NCBI RefSeq assembly: GCF_005116575.1
Contig: NZ_SWCN01000017.1
Span: 1-64,000 of the forward strand
Source: Desulforhopalus sp. IMCC35007
GTDB lineage: Bacteria > Desulfobacterota > Desulfobulbia > Desulfobulbales > Desulfocapsaceae
Reading direction: 5' to 3'
DNA length: 64,000 nt
Below, piece by piece: positions 8,898-18,096 of the stretch; position 1 is the first letter of the stretch; each line of letters starts with the position of its first letter. The position numbers were made by a program, and so were the translations under genes. Under the pieces are notes generated by a model. That model had not been told where the DNA came from. It did no database searches and saw only the letters and a list, made by a program, of their open reading frames with translations.

Positions 8898-10220
8898 TCA
8901 ACTACCTTGATTTGCAGAACTATTATTATCAATATTGTCTATTTCTATATTCATATTAGTTCTAATTATAGAACAAACTGTTATTTGGACATATTGCATC
9001 ACTCCAGTGTTTCCATCAATAAACATGTTGCAAACACAAATTGCAATAATGCCATTTTCTATAGCTGTCAGTAGGCCTGACATTTTATTACATTTATCTG
9101 ACCTTAAAAAACGAGCACGTTTTCTTATCTGATGATTTGAGTATATTGTGCCTAAAATCAGCAGCATATATGGCACAAAACCTGCCAAACCGGTATCTGC
9201 AAGGAATTTGATATATGTATTATGCGTCACCTTAGGGCTGGTTGATCGAAAGATTGAATTATGGAATTGCTGAGGCAAACTGTTAAATTGGTTCTGATAT
9301 TCAAACTTAGCTACGGGATATGTTAAAAAACCAGTCCCTAGAAAAGGATTATCGTAAAAAATCATCAACCCTAATTTCCACAAATACAAACGTGATTCCG
9401 CAGACCAATCCATCTCTCCTTGTGAGGTGTCTACTTCCTGAAATCGGTCAGAATATTGTTGGCTTATTAGCGGCATTAGTAAGCATGTAACCATTGCAAC
9501 ATAGATGAGTATTTTTGACCTCTTTTTTGATCGAAAAATAGTTAAAATAACTCCAACCAAGAGGCCTAATAAACCACCTCTTGATTTTGTAAATAAGATT
9601 GCCACAGTTAACAACCCAGTTGGGACAAAAAACAAAGCTCTTTTTTTGGAGTTTTTAGCAAGAAGCAGTTGACTGAAGCACAGGGGGAAAAATAATGCAA
9701 AAAAGGCTGCTATTCCATTTGAGTCAAAGCCTCCAAGTTTTTCCAGGCGAACATTGCCGCGAAAATGTTGATCCACTCCCCATAATGCTAAAAATACTAC
9801 ACAGATCAAAATCCATTTCTCATACCTGTAAATCTTCTCAGCTGAAGTCATTGTTATCAACATAAATGCGCATAAAATTGCAATTTTACCAAATTCATTA
9901 GCATACTCATATTGTCTAGGAACGCTATAATCTCCAAAATAGACAGAAGATATCACTCCAAGATAAAGAAGACATAACAAAAAGAATTCTTTTGTTATTA
10001 AATTTTTAACAACAATTTTATTAGAATTAAAAAGACACCCGAGAAAAGTGGCGCCGATGATTATCGGCATAGAATTAGCCGCATGCTGAGAGGAACCCCA
10101 AAAAAACAGCTCAGGACGCAAAATATTTATACAAGAATAAATAATACATCCAAAAAATGGATTTCTTAAAGAAAGGAGAGCAGAAACTGCTATAAAAAAC
10201 CAGAAAAGTAGAAATCTCAT
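8898..10220 (-). CDS. O-antigen-ligase/Wzy-like protein, exosortase-associated type
   Basis: This membrane protein of 440 residues has about 11 helices. Its N-terminus, LRNPFFGCIIYSCINILRPE, resembles the RPFxG..NPhR start of the exosortase-A-associated probable O-glycosylation ligase family (TIGR03097). The large periplasmic loop with SRLYLWKLGLMIFYDNPFLG and THNTYIKFLADTGLAGF is the Wzy_C/WaaL signature that binds the lipid-linked donor. It would polymerise the repeat unit or move it to a protein or lipid. Its ATG overlaps the stop of the GNAT gene by four bases (ATGA), showing coupling. Telling ligase from polymerase needs experiment. Confidence 0.8.
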   Translation of the reverse strand: MRFLLFWFFIAVSALLSLRNPFFGCIIYSCINILRPELFFWGSSQHAANSMPIIIGATFLGCLFNSNKIVVKNLITKEFFLLCLLYLGVISSVYFGDYSVPRQYEYANEFGKIAILCAFMLITMTSAEKIYRYEKWILICVVFLALWGVDQHFRGNVRLEKLGGFDSNGIAAFFALFFPLCFSQLLLAKNSKKRALFFVPTGLLTVAILFTKSRGGLLGLLVGVILTIFRSKKRSKILIYVAMVTCLLMPLISQQYSDRFQEVDTSQGEMDWSAESRLYLWKLGLMIFYDNPFLGTGFLTYPVAKFEYQNQFNSLPQQFHNSIFRSTSPKVTHNTYIKFLADTGLAGFVPYMLLILGTIYSNHQIRKRARFLRSDKCNKMSGLLTAIENGIIAICVCNMFIDGNTGVMQYVQITVCSIIRTNMNIEIDNIDNNSSANQGS

Positions 10221-11338
10221 CGTTGTATCTTGCGACCAAAACTAGTTAATACTAAACGTTTGATTAGAGGCCTTAATCTAAAGACAGCAAAGATGTAGAG
10301 CCAATTTATTGGTTTATTTCTCAAAAAATACACATTTTGCTGTTTTCTTGAATGCTTTGTCCAGCGGCTCTTAAGGTGAGTAGCTCCTCTTAAAAGATCA
10401 AACTCTTCTATATCATTATCCTTACAATACCTTAATGTTTCATTAATAATCAACTTTCCTGGAGAATACTTGGCACATGCACCCGAATAGGCAGTATTAT
10501 AAGCATAATATATATTTTTATAAATATAACCATACAGATAAGCTATAATTTCCCCTTCTCGTTCCAACCATGCAAGAAGCACTTGATAACAGCCACAATT
10601 GTTTAAAATCTTCTGTTGGAACTCCCATTGTTGCTCAGCAACCATTGTCAAATTTTCAGTTGTAATATTTTGTGCTTTCGCACTTTTCCGTTCAAGCTCA
10701 CGAATAATCACAAGATTAGGATCATTTTGATTCGGGTTCGTACAATGGTGATATTGGCTATTACCTTCTTTTCTCAGCGTGTTGTTTTTATTGTTTAATT
10801 CAAGTCTGGTTTTTTTTGAAAGAGATTTGTAAAATTCATCCCAATTAATCCATTTTCCAAGTGGGACGTAAGGGCATTCGGATCCTTCTTCAACAAAAAC
10901 CATTGAGCAATTAACAGTCAGCCACTTTCCAAACAAGCTTTCTACAGGGATTTCATTTAGATGAAATTGATCCCAGCCTTTGAGATTCTTTTTTATAAAT
11001 GAGAATAAAAATGGAATAATCTCATTTTCACCTTGTTGAATTAAAATATCACATCGATCTGAATTTGGAACACCGATAAACTTTAAAATATTTAACCTAA
11101 AACCATATTCTGACGATTTTCTAATCATAAGAGGGGCAATTGCTACAATAGTATTACCTTTTTTACCAATGACAACTGCAAAACGATCATCTTCTTTTGC
11201 AAAACTATGCCACCAACAGGTGATCCACTCATAAGTACAAAAAAACGAATTAAAGTTAACATTAGTTAACAATTCGCTCCATCTTTTCCCAACAGACTTA
11301 AGTTCATCTAACTCTGAAATAATATAAAATTGATACAT
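10217..11338 (-). CDS. GNAT-family (BioF2/FemAB-like) acyltransferase
   Basis: The 373-residue protein carries the doubled-GNAT architecture of the CelD/BioF2-like family. YEWITCWWHSFAKEDD is near residue 37, a helix-rich middle includes LSKKTRLELNNKNNTL, and the C-terminal GNAT core reads LLAWLEREGEIIAYLYGYI followed by DIEEFDLLRGATHLKSRWT. These proteins usually move acyl or aminoacyl groups and are common in exopolysaccharide clusters. The second member of this type in the window (33647-34693) is the XrtA-associated FemAB protein. The gene ends on the start codon of the O-ligase-like gene. The substrate is unknown. Confidence 0.7.
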   Translation of the reverse strand: MYQFYIISELDELKSVGKRWSELLTNVNFNSFFCTYEWITCWWHSFAKEDDRFAVVIGKKGNTIVAIAPLMIRKSSEYGFRLNILKFIGVPNSDRCDILIQQGENEIIPFLFSFIKKNLKGWDQFHLNEIPVESLFGKWLTVNCSMVFVEEGSECPYVPLGKWINWDEFYKSLSKKTRLELNNKNNTLRKEGNSQYHHCTNPNQNDPNLVIIRELERKSAKAQNITTENLTMVAEQQWEFQQKILNNCGCYQVLLAWLEREGEIIAYLYGYIYKNIYYAYNTAYSGACAKYSPGKLIINETLRYCKDNDIEEFDLLRGATHLKSRWTKHSRKQQNVYFLRNKPINWLYIFAVFRLRPLIKRLVLTSFGRKIQR

Positions 11339-11377
11339 ATTTAACTCTTAAAAACAACATAGACTTTAATTAATCGA

Positions 11378-12487
11378 TCAAGATTTATACAATTCATTAT
11401 ATTCATTAACCATCATGTGAATACTAAAATGTTTATCAACTCTTTTCCTAGAGTTAATTCCAAAAATAGAGGCCAACTCAAAATCACTTGCAATTTTAGA
11501 AATCTTATTAGCCATGTCAGCATAGTCATCAAGTGTACATAAATACCCATTGTGACCTGATGTGATTATAAAACTACTTCCACCAACGTCTGTTGCAATT
11601 GCAGGGATACCACACGACTGGGATTCCAATAGAGATATTGAAGTTCCTTCAGTCAAAGACGGTAAAACGAAGACTGTAAGAAGGGGCAGTATTTCATGAA
11701 TATCATACTGCATACCGAGAAAGGTTATACTTTCTCGAATCTTTAAATGCTCAGCTAAATTAACAAGTTCTTCTTCCTGGCTACCTTCACCCACGAGCAC
11801 TAAATGCCCATTTCCATTCTCAGTTACAAATAGTGCAAAAGCTTTTAGTAACATCCCATAGTTTTTAACTGCCTCAATGCGACCAACACTGCCAATGAGT
11901 GTCCTGTTTCCAGGTAACCCATATTTTGACAACAGCTGTTTTTTTTTCTTTGTATCAGATATGGGTTGGAACTTATCAGTATCGACTCCGTTTATTATAG
12001 TTCGAAAGAGGGGCCGTTTGAATAACAACCATTTTCTTATAAATAACTCTATCTCATGTGAAACAGAAACAACACAATCTATTAATAAGCCGGCAACAAT
12101 ATCTTCAATATGTGCCTTCCAGCTCATATCTACAGGCATCCCATGTGCTGTGAAAATAGTTTTCCTTACTGCAGCTAGCTTACTAAAAATTGCACTATAA
12201 AGGAAACAACCACTATGAGCATGAACAATGTGAAAATTATTTTCGCGAATAAAACGAGCAACTCTAACGAAAAAGCCAAGATCCCATTTATGTTTCTTTT
12301 GAATAACATAAACTGGAATATTATATTCTTCTAACTCCTTAGCATAATCAGGGTCAAGCCCACACAGACACAATACCTCTACATCATATCCCAATTTTAC
12401 AAGGTTTTTACTAAGCTCAATAATAACTGTTTCCTGGCCTCCTATATTCAAGTACTGTGTTACCTGAAGAACTTTGGTGACTGACAT
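11378..12487 (-). CDS. family 4 glycosyltransferase
   Basis: This GT-B fold protein has 369 residues. The N-terminal acceptor domain starts with LQVTQYLNIGGQETVIIELS. The C-terminal nucleotide-sugar domain shows GSVGRIEAVKNYGMLLKAF near 200-220 and the EX7E motif EGTSISLLE near 282-290, followed by SCGIPAIATDVGG. It is a retaining glycosyltransferase that probably extends a lipid-linked glycan. The start overlaps the deacetylase stop (TAATG), so translation is coupled. It is related in architecture to the GT4 at 18097-19344. Confidence 0.85.
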   Translation of the reverse strand: MSVTKVLQVTQYLNIGGQETVIIELSKNLVKLGYDVEVLCLCGLDPDYAKELEEYNIPVYVIQKKHKWDLGFFVRVARFIRENNFHIVHAHSGCFLYSAIFSKLAAVRKTIFTAHGMPVDMSWKAHIEDIVAGLLIDCVVSVSHEIELFIRKWLLFKRPLFRTIINGVDTDKFQPISDTKKKKQLLSKYGLPGNRTLIGSVGRIEAVKNYGMLLKAFALFVTENGNGHLVLVGEGSQEEELVNLAEHLKIRESITFLGMQYDIHEILPLLTVFVLPSLTEGTSISLLESQSCGIPAIATDVGGSSFIITSGHNGYLCTLDDYADMANKISKIASDFELASIFGINSRKRVDKHFSIHMMVNEYNELYKS

Positions 12488-13548
12488 TAGTTTATATCCT
12501 TCGAAGTAAATGAGATATTTTTATTTGTACGTATTTCAACAAACCCTGATGCATTCATCTTAAAAAAAGAAGGTATTGACAAAAAATCATTCCCAACCGA
12601 AAGCCTTGGAATGGCAAAAAAATTATCTTTACTTAAATCAAACATTCCCCTGTTTGTTGCAAAGGCACAGGTATATCCACCATTTCGCAACATATCCATA
12701 TGTTCTTCAAGAAAGTCCAATCCTAATCGCCCATTAGGATAACAAAAACTAGTAATTGCATGGCCAAGTTGCTTTTCCATTCTATCACGCGAGGAAAATA
12801 GCTCCTCATGAAGAGCTGCGGTAGGTACATTGGTAAGTATCCGGTGATTTGCGGTATGAGCACCAAAGTCAATCAGCGGGTCCGAATCCAACGCCCTAAC
12901 ATCTTCCCAACTCATCATTCCAAAATCAGCCTGATATTTATCTCGGTCAATCGTCACTTGCGATAATATTTTGCTTAAATGACCACGTAATGACTTTTCT
13001 GGAAGAACCTTGAGGAATTCCACAACAACATAATATGCTGCCCAAGAATTACCATTAGCATAAAAATCTTCTGCTTCTGCAAGTGGCAACTCAAGAGACT
13101 CCCCCTTATCATATGCTGTTTGTATAGCCACGTATAGCTCATCAACCCAACAAAAACGATCTGTTCCGATAAAGTCTATCGTTAAAAATATCGTTGCTGG
13201 AACCTGATATTTTTGCAGTATTGGATAGGCCACATCAATATTATTTTTTAGACCATCATCAAATGTCACAAGGACTGAATTTTGTGGCAATGGTTCCTGC
13301 AACTGCACAGCTCTAATCATTTCTTCTAAACTAATTGGATGAAAATTCTCAGCTAACCATTTAATCTGCTCTTCAAAAATATCCTCTGGTAATTGTGTCC
13401 ATACAGGGGGGGTATAGATGTTTTTTGTAACACCATGGTACATCACGACCAACAATTTATTTCTATAAATATACCGCAGAAGCCTATCAAGGCCAACAGA
13501 GAGCGATGCTTTACAAGCCAATATTTTTATAAGTGTTTTCAGATTCAA
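12487..13548 (-). CDS. NodB-type polysaccharide deacetylase
   Basis: The 353-residue protein has the NodB homology fold. Motif 1, VLVTFDDGLKNN, supplies the catalytic and metal aspartates near residue 97. Motif 2, FGAHTANHRIL, gives the metal histidines near 226. FCYPNGR and the later barrel motifs follow. A preceding LLVVMYHGV is typical of the YadE/PgaB-like group. It would remove N- or O-acetyl groups from the polymer or its precursor. No ATG is available; the frame begins at TTG (13546-13548), 19 bases after the upstream stop. No signal peptide is evident, so it may act on the cytoplasmic lipid-linked intermediate. Confidence 0.8.
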   Translation of the reverse strand: MNLKTLIKILACKASLSVGLDRLLRYIYRNKLLVVMYHGVTKNIYTPPVWTQLPEDIFEEQIKWLAENFHPISLEEMIRAVQLQEPLPQNSVLVTFDDGLKNNIDVAYPILQKYQVPATIFLTIDFIGTDRFCWVDELYVAIQTAYDKGESLELPLAEAEDFYANGNSWAAYYVVVEFLKVLPEKSLRGHLSKILSQVTIDRDKYQADFGMMSWEDVRALDSDPLIDFGAHTANHRILTNVPTAALHEELFSSRDRMEKQLGHAITSFCYPNGRLGLDFLEEHMDMLRNGGYTCAFATNRGMFDLSKDNFFAIPRLSVGNDFLSIPSFFKMNASGFVEIRTNKNISFTSKDIN

Positions 13549-13566
13549 AATTTATTAACAATAATT

Positions 13567-16146
13567 TTATAGTAACCTAGCTCGAAGCCATGACCATTCA
13601 CGTTTGATATTAGTTTGCGATAGAACTCTCTTAAAATCTAACAACTGCCGCCTCAACATTTCAACAAAGTTATAACGAAAAGGAGAAAGCCCCCAATCGT
13701 CAATCATTTCAGTTTCGAAAGAATCATTATCTTCTAAATTACTAGTTCCCCCTATCCATCCATTCTGTAAGACTAAAACCAAGGGTCTTGTCAAATATTT
13801 TGAATCCCACTTCTCTAATTCAGCAAAACTGGCCTGGTAAAAATATATTTCCCGTTCATTAAAACGCTCTCTCATTTCTCTACTAGTTGCATAGTTAACA
13901 GCTTTATGAAAAATCAAACTCTTACGGAGATCTTGAGCAGCCCACGTTTCATTTGGATATTCCAGTATTTTAGGTTTTTCCAAATAAGGATATTCATTTT
14001 GTTCCATCCACATCACATATTGCAACAAACAATCTCTCGCATAAACATAATTCTGGTCCAGTTCATTGAGCTCCCTTTTGACCTCAAGAAACTTGACAAG
14101 TGCCACAAGAAACACGGTATATGACCAGCAATACTCAGCATTGAGCAGATCACGTTTTTCGATATCATCAGCGGGATGAACAGTTTCACTAATCAAACTG
14201 AACGCAGTATTAATAAAGTGTTTTTCACCGCTCAACTCAAAGGCGTCAAGACACACACTAATACAGTTCCCAGTACCGCGGCTTATTGGAAAGTCCAGCC
14301 AAATTTCCCCAGAACTTTTTCCCCGATATTGACTAATCCGATTTTTACATCGTAATAATGAAGCTAATATAGTTTGAGGCCCTCTTAAAGCTAACACTGA
14401 CCATTTGGCGAGTCGTATTACAGCTTCTCGGCAAGAAGGATCGCCTGTTAAACAATAATGAAGCATTAGACCATTAGCATAACAATGCTCAGCTCCAGGA
14501 CCTCCACCACAAAAAGCTGGATTTTTCTGTGCAAGATGTTCACGCGAGGCCATACGATGGGTGGCTGTACCAGCATCAAGATAATGATCTGTATGCCAAA
14601 AGAGACCATGGCAATATTCCTCACGGTCCTGATCTGTATTATTAATATCTATATCAATAACGTGCCTTGCCAAATTGAAGGCCAGCTCTGACCAACGGCT
14701 GTCTCCTGTACGTAAAAACTCACGGTAGAAGCTTGATATAGGATCATACTGATTATTGTAATGCGAAACTAAAGGCTTATCTCCTTTATGATTTACACCC
14801 TCGTGATCTGCGTACAACTCGCCGTAATTTCGCCAACCGTATTCGTCAACCGCTTCACACTTGGAAAAAAAACTGTTTTGTCCTTCCAGAGCCGCAGATA
14901 AAAATTCCTGATATTCTTGCGAGACACCTGCCTCACAACAAGTAAGGCCACGTATTGCCTTAGTATCATTTATCGTCTGAGGGTCAAGGGACACTTGTAT
15001 TGGTTCTACCCCCCAGCCAGCATCTTCTTGCGAAGAAGCAAAATCAAAATAGACATTATGCGTTTTCTGCTCCCCTCCTTGCAACTCATGAAGATCTGGA
15101 TAACATTCTGGGAACAACGAAACGTTCAATGCATTCGAATCTATATCCAACGCCTTTGGAAATTCCTGCCAAAATCGAGGTACAACCAGTGTGAGACCGC
15201 GTTTCCCCCGACCCACCCAAACAATAGGTTGTGCTCTTTTCCCTTCAGAAACAACCTGACCATTCTGTGAAACAGAATAACCTCTTTTGGTCATTGGAAC
15301 TCGCCCATCACGGTTACGGTGATTATGGCTATCCCAATTCTCACCACCGCTCGACTCCTGGTTAATCCTAAATGTGTTATTACTTGTGATTGTCTGCCAT
15401 TGCTTTTCAGGAGCAAGTTGAAATCGTACCTCATCATCTTGGTTTGTATTATTCAAGACCAATGATAGAGCAAGCTCTTTGAACAAAACCGACGAAGGGT
15501 CTCCTAAGTCCCAGAGACCGTCCGGGTGGACTGCAGAATTAGGATTATGGAGGGTAAACTCCAGACAACTCTTGGCGGTGTTGGCATAAAAATGCAATCT
15601 GGCTCGAAATATAAGCTGGTTATCTGTGCCAAACCGTCCAGACAGACTAAATGACAGGCGAATATCACCTTGACTTTCTACATCAACTGTATCGATAGAA
15701 GAAACCAATGTTTGATTAATTTGGTTCTTCAATCGAATCTGACTGCCATCTTTGGTGAGAACATCCTGTCCATCAACCTGCACTTGCTTGAAAGGTAATC
15801 GTTTAGAAAAATCCAGAGTGAAGAGAGCGGCACCAGTATTCACTTCATAATTTCTACCATTGCTTGAATAATTTATGCCTGCTTTCTTTTCCGATTTACA
15901 ATGGTCAAGCGTTAACAATATTCTCTCTTCAGGATCTAGGTCTACTAGGAAGTCACAGAGTAGCCATTTTACACTTTTATCCGGCCACAAAGACAGTGGT
16001 GTTGTTTGCACTACAATCGTTCGATTATGATCCCTTAACACAAATTGACTATCAGATTGCACACTACTCTGGGGACATGGGACACCAAAAGTTACGGGTT
16101 CTTGAATCCGCCTGGTATTAGAAGGATTACGGAGATTAATTTTCAT
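13567..16146 (-). CDS. PcRGLX/YetA-like (exo-rhamnogalacturonan-lyase-like) protein
   Basis: The 859-residue protein starts with a beta-rich domain carrying EPVTFGVPCPQSSV near 17-30, the opening motif of the RIFT-barrel/YetA/PcRGLX group. A second beta domain follows to about residue 400. A long alpha-toroid, about 430-800, includes YGWRNYGELYADHEG and DQDREEYCHGLFWHTDHYLDAG. This order matches the three-part PcRGLX family, whose characterised member is an exo-rhamnogalacturonan lyase. No signal peptide is present. In this operon a role in trimming or remodelling the polymer is plausible. The gene starts 19 bases after the PEP-CTERM stop. Confidence in the fold is moderate; the activity is not known. 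Confidence 0.6.
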   Translation of the reverse strand: MKINLRNPSNTRRIQEPVTFGVPCPQSSVQSDSQFVLRDHNRTIVVQTTPLSLWPDKSVKWLLCDFLVDLDPEERILLTLDHCKSEKKAGINYSSNGRNYEVNTGAALFTLDFSKRLPFKQVQVDGQDVLTKDGSQIRLKNQINQTLVSSIDTVDVESQGDIRLSFSLSGRFGTDNQLIFRARLHFYANTAKSCLEFTLHNPNSAVHPDGLWDLGDPSSVLFKELALSLVLNNTNQDDEVRFQLAPEKQWQTITSNNTFRINQESSGGENWDSHNHRNRDGRVPMTKRGYSVSQNGQVVSEGKRAQPIVWVGRGKRGLTLVVPRFWQEFPKALDIDSNALNVSLFPECYPDLHELQGGEQKTHNVYFDFASSQEDAGWGVEPIQVSLDPQTINDTKAIRGLTCCEAGVSQEYQEFLSAALEGQNSFFSKCEAVDEYGWRNYGELYADHEGVNHKGDKPLVSHYNNQYDPISSFYREFLRTGDSRWSELAFNLARHVIDIDINNTDQDREEYCHGLFWHTDHYLDAGTATHRMASREHLAQKNPAFCGGGPGAEHCYANGLMLHYCLTGDPSCREAVIRLAKWSVLALRGPQTILASLLRCKNRISQYRGKSSGEIWLDFPISRGTGNCISVCLDAFELSGEKHFINTAFSLISETVHPADDIEKRDLLNAEYCWSYTVFLVALVKFLEVKRELNELDQNYVYARDCLLQYVMWMEQNEYPYLEKPKILEYPNETWAAQDLRKSLIFHKAVNYATSREMRERFNEREIYFYQASFAELEKWDSKYLTRPLVLVLQNGWIGGTSNLEDNDSFETEMIDDWGLSPFRYNFVEMLRRQLLDFKRVLSQTNIKREWSWLRARLL

Positions 16147-16165
16147 AGATAAATCAATAATGATT

Positions 16166-16747
16166 TTATTGCCGATTTCTGAAACTCTTTTTTTGAAACC
16201 TCATAATACAGAGGATCAACCCCATACTAAACATCAAAACACTGGTAGGTTCTGGTACTGGCTCGGCTACAACCCAAGCCCCAACATCCAAATAGCCATC
16301 TAAAACACAACCACTCTCTGTATAATAATCATCAGGTCTACCGTCTTGATTATAGTCAGATCCAAATATAATGGCTAGATCTGCATGACTGTTGCTACCT
16401 TCATCCTCATTCAACCGCCCGTACAACCCAGAGTGAAGTCCATTATCCACAAATATCTCTCCTATTTCTTCGAGCTTACAATTTTCAACAAGAATCGAAA
16501 AGTCAGATGCGGTTGCCATTCTCCACCCACTTATAAAGTAATCACCCCAGGCAATACTATTATTTAACTGCTCAATTGCTTCTAATTGCTCCACGTAAGA
16601 GAGGCCTGAAAATTTATCAATATCTTGCAGCCAATATCTATTAGTAATATCGTTTTTCAATACACCGTTATTAGATATTAAGGTTGCATTTACTCCACCT
16701 ACAAAAACATGCAACAAAAGCCATGCAGTTAAAGTAATCCTGCCCAT
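16166..16747 (-). CDS. PEP-CTERM sorting-signal protein
   Basis: The 193-residue exported protein has a signal peptide (MGRITLTAWLLLHVFVGG) and ends with a textbook PEP-CTERM tripartite tail. VPEPTS near residue 164 is followed by the hydrophobic stretch VLMFSMGLILCIM and the basic RFQKK. Exosortase is expected to recognise and cut this tail. The middle contains a Trp/Asp-rich domain (RYWLQDIDKFSGLSY, WRMATASDFSILVENC). It is the first gene of the large operon. A very strong ribosome binding site, AAGGAGGT, sits five bases before the ATG. The IS4 copy begins only 34 bases upstream of the start, so the original promoter is now about 1.3 kb away. Confidence 0.9.
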   Translation of the reverse strand: MGRITLTAWLLLHVFVGGVNATLISNNGVLKNDITNRYWLQDIDKFSGLSYVEQLEAIEQLNNSIAWGDYFISGWRMATASDFSILVENCKLEEIGEIFVDNGLHSGLYGRLNEDEGSNSHADLAIIFGSDYNQDGRPDDYYTESGCVLDGYLDVGAWVVAEPVPEPTSVLMFSMGLILCIMRFQKKSFRNRQ

Positions 16748-16780
16748 ATTGACCTCCTTGTGTAATTAGCGGCTCTTAAT

Positions 16781-18039
16781 CACTGCTGTTTCATAGTTAA
16801 CTCCACAAAAGCTGCAGAGATATTTGTTCATAGTGAGCTTTGTCAGGCGGTATTAGCAGATCAGACAACGGTCGCCTCTCAAAATATTCAATTGCAAGAG
16901 CCTGAGGATCTTTGAAATCGAACCTCGAAATTTTGCCATGAACTTGAAAAAAACAAAGCAGTAGATAAACACAAAGTGCGATCCATAGCTGGGTCAATAT
17001 CGCATTTTGTGAGGTTCCCAAAAATGTTTTGCCCCTCAGGTTCTGTTTGATACATTTAAAGAAAAGCTCAATTTGCCATCGTTCTTTGTATATGGCTGCA
17101 ACCTCTGGTGAATTGACTTTTCTAGAATTGGTGAGAAAACGATACTCTTTACTCGTTTCAGGATCACGGTATGTAATCTGCCGAAAAGTAAACTGGTGAC
17201 CATGAAGCTTTACTTTGCAATCGGACAAAACATCTTATATATCTGGCTTCGTCGATTACCGAACTTGTAGGCCCCTGAGTTGCCCTTGAGTCGAGTGATG
17301 AACGTAATTTTTTGTTTGTCGAGTTTACCATACCATTTGTAGTCGATATCGCCGCGGTCGAAAACAATAAAAGAACCTGCCGGGATACCAAGAGGTCTTG
17401 CCCATTCAAGATCATGTGTTTTACCATCTGTTATGTCCATGAAAACTTGCAAATATCTATCGGTATCAAGCCCGAAATGGAGCTTCATCGCACCTTTGGT
17501 TTTGCGATAGGTCGCCCAAGGAAAAACAAACAGGCAAAGTTTGATTGTTGTCGCATCAAGGAGGTAAATTTTTCCTTTGAATTTAAATTGGTGCTGGGGA
17601 TATTTGGCCTCACACTGCTTAAGCAGTTAAAAAAGGAGTTCTCGGTATAAATCGTTCGGCTACTGCTCATTGACTCGCGCAAGCGTTGCTCTGCTTGTTG
17701 GCTTCATGCCAAGGTGGTAGATGCTTATACCCTTAACAGCAAGGTTGCTGATTAAATCACGAAGGCTTTTTCTACCTCTTAACTGAGCAATGGTCATAGC
17801 CATAAATTGGGTCCAGCGGTTAAAGGAGCCTAACTTTTGCCCTCCATGGTAGATTTGGGCTAACTCTTCAAAATCATGTCTCGGAAGAAATAAAGCAATC
17901 TGATTAAGAATTGTGTTACAATGCGCCATGGCTCGGATCTACTTGTATTTAAATGTATTTTCGCAATTTCATTTTAACACAAGTAGCGCCCCAGATCTTT
18001 ATTCATCTGAGATTACTAGAAAATTTATGGGACCGTATT
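16781..18039 (-). mobile_element. IS4-family insertion sequence, inactive
   Basis: The element is about 1.26 kb. It is flanked by a perfect 10-bp direct repeat, GGCTCTTAAT, at 16771-16780 and 18040-18049. A duplication of this size is expected for IS4-family insertion. The ends are only weakly inverted (about 10 of 17 positions), so the exact tips may move by a base. The intact target duplication shows that this copy inserted by transposition at this site. It separates the PEP-CTERM operon from its leader. Confidence 0.75.
16797..17929 (-). pseudogene. IS4-family transposase, broken by stops and a frameshift
   Basis: The coding frame starts at 17929 with a typical N-terminus (FLPRHDFEELAQIYHGG). 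It carries an in-frame TAG directly after ARVNEQ at about 17660 and a TAA about 11 codons later. The frame then runs on correctly through KIYLLDATTIKLCLF to MKLHFGLDTD. A one-base loss at about 17240-17250 shifts the remainder, which resumes as DCKVKLHGHQF and includes the catalytic YKERWQIELFFKCIKQNL region. Several independent lesions mean no active transposase is made. The DDE residues themselves are still recognisable. Confidence 0.85.
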
Positions 18040-18048
18040 GGCTCTTAA

Positions 18049-18085
18049 TATAACATTTCTAATGTAATATCCATTATCACCATTG
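18049..18085. promoter_or_regulatory. candidate operator/promoter element, copy 1
   Basis: TATAACATTT is followed 12 bases later by CCATTATCACC. The element includes the dyad ACATT-TCT-AATGT. A closely similar arrangement occurs at 37427-37458. Before the IS4 insertion this copy would have been about 35-70 bases upstream of the PEP-CTERM start codon, where a promoter or operator is expected. Confidence 0.35.
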
Positions 18086-18096
18086 ACATACTATCA

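Noticed and set aside
16797-17929. Four separate small genes in the IS4 region
   Set aside because: Translation in one frame shows they are pieces of one transposase interrupted by TAG, TAA and one frameshift.
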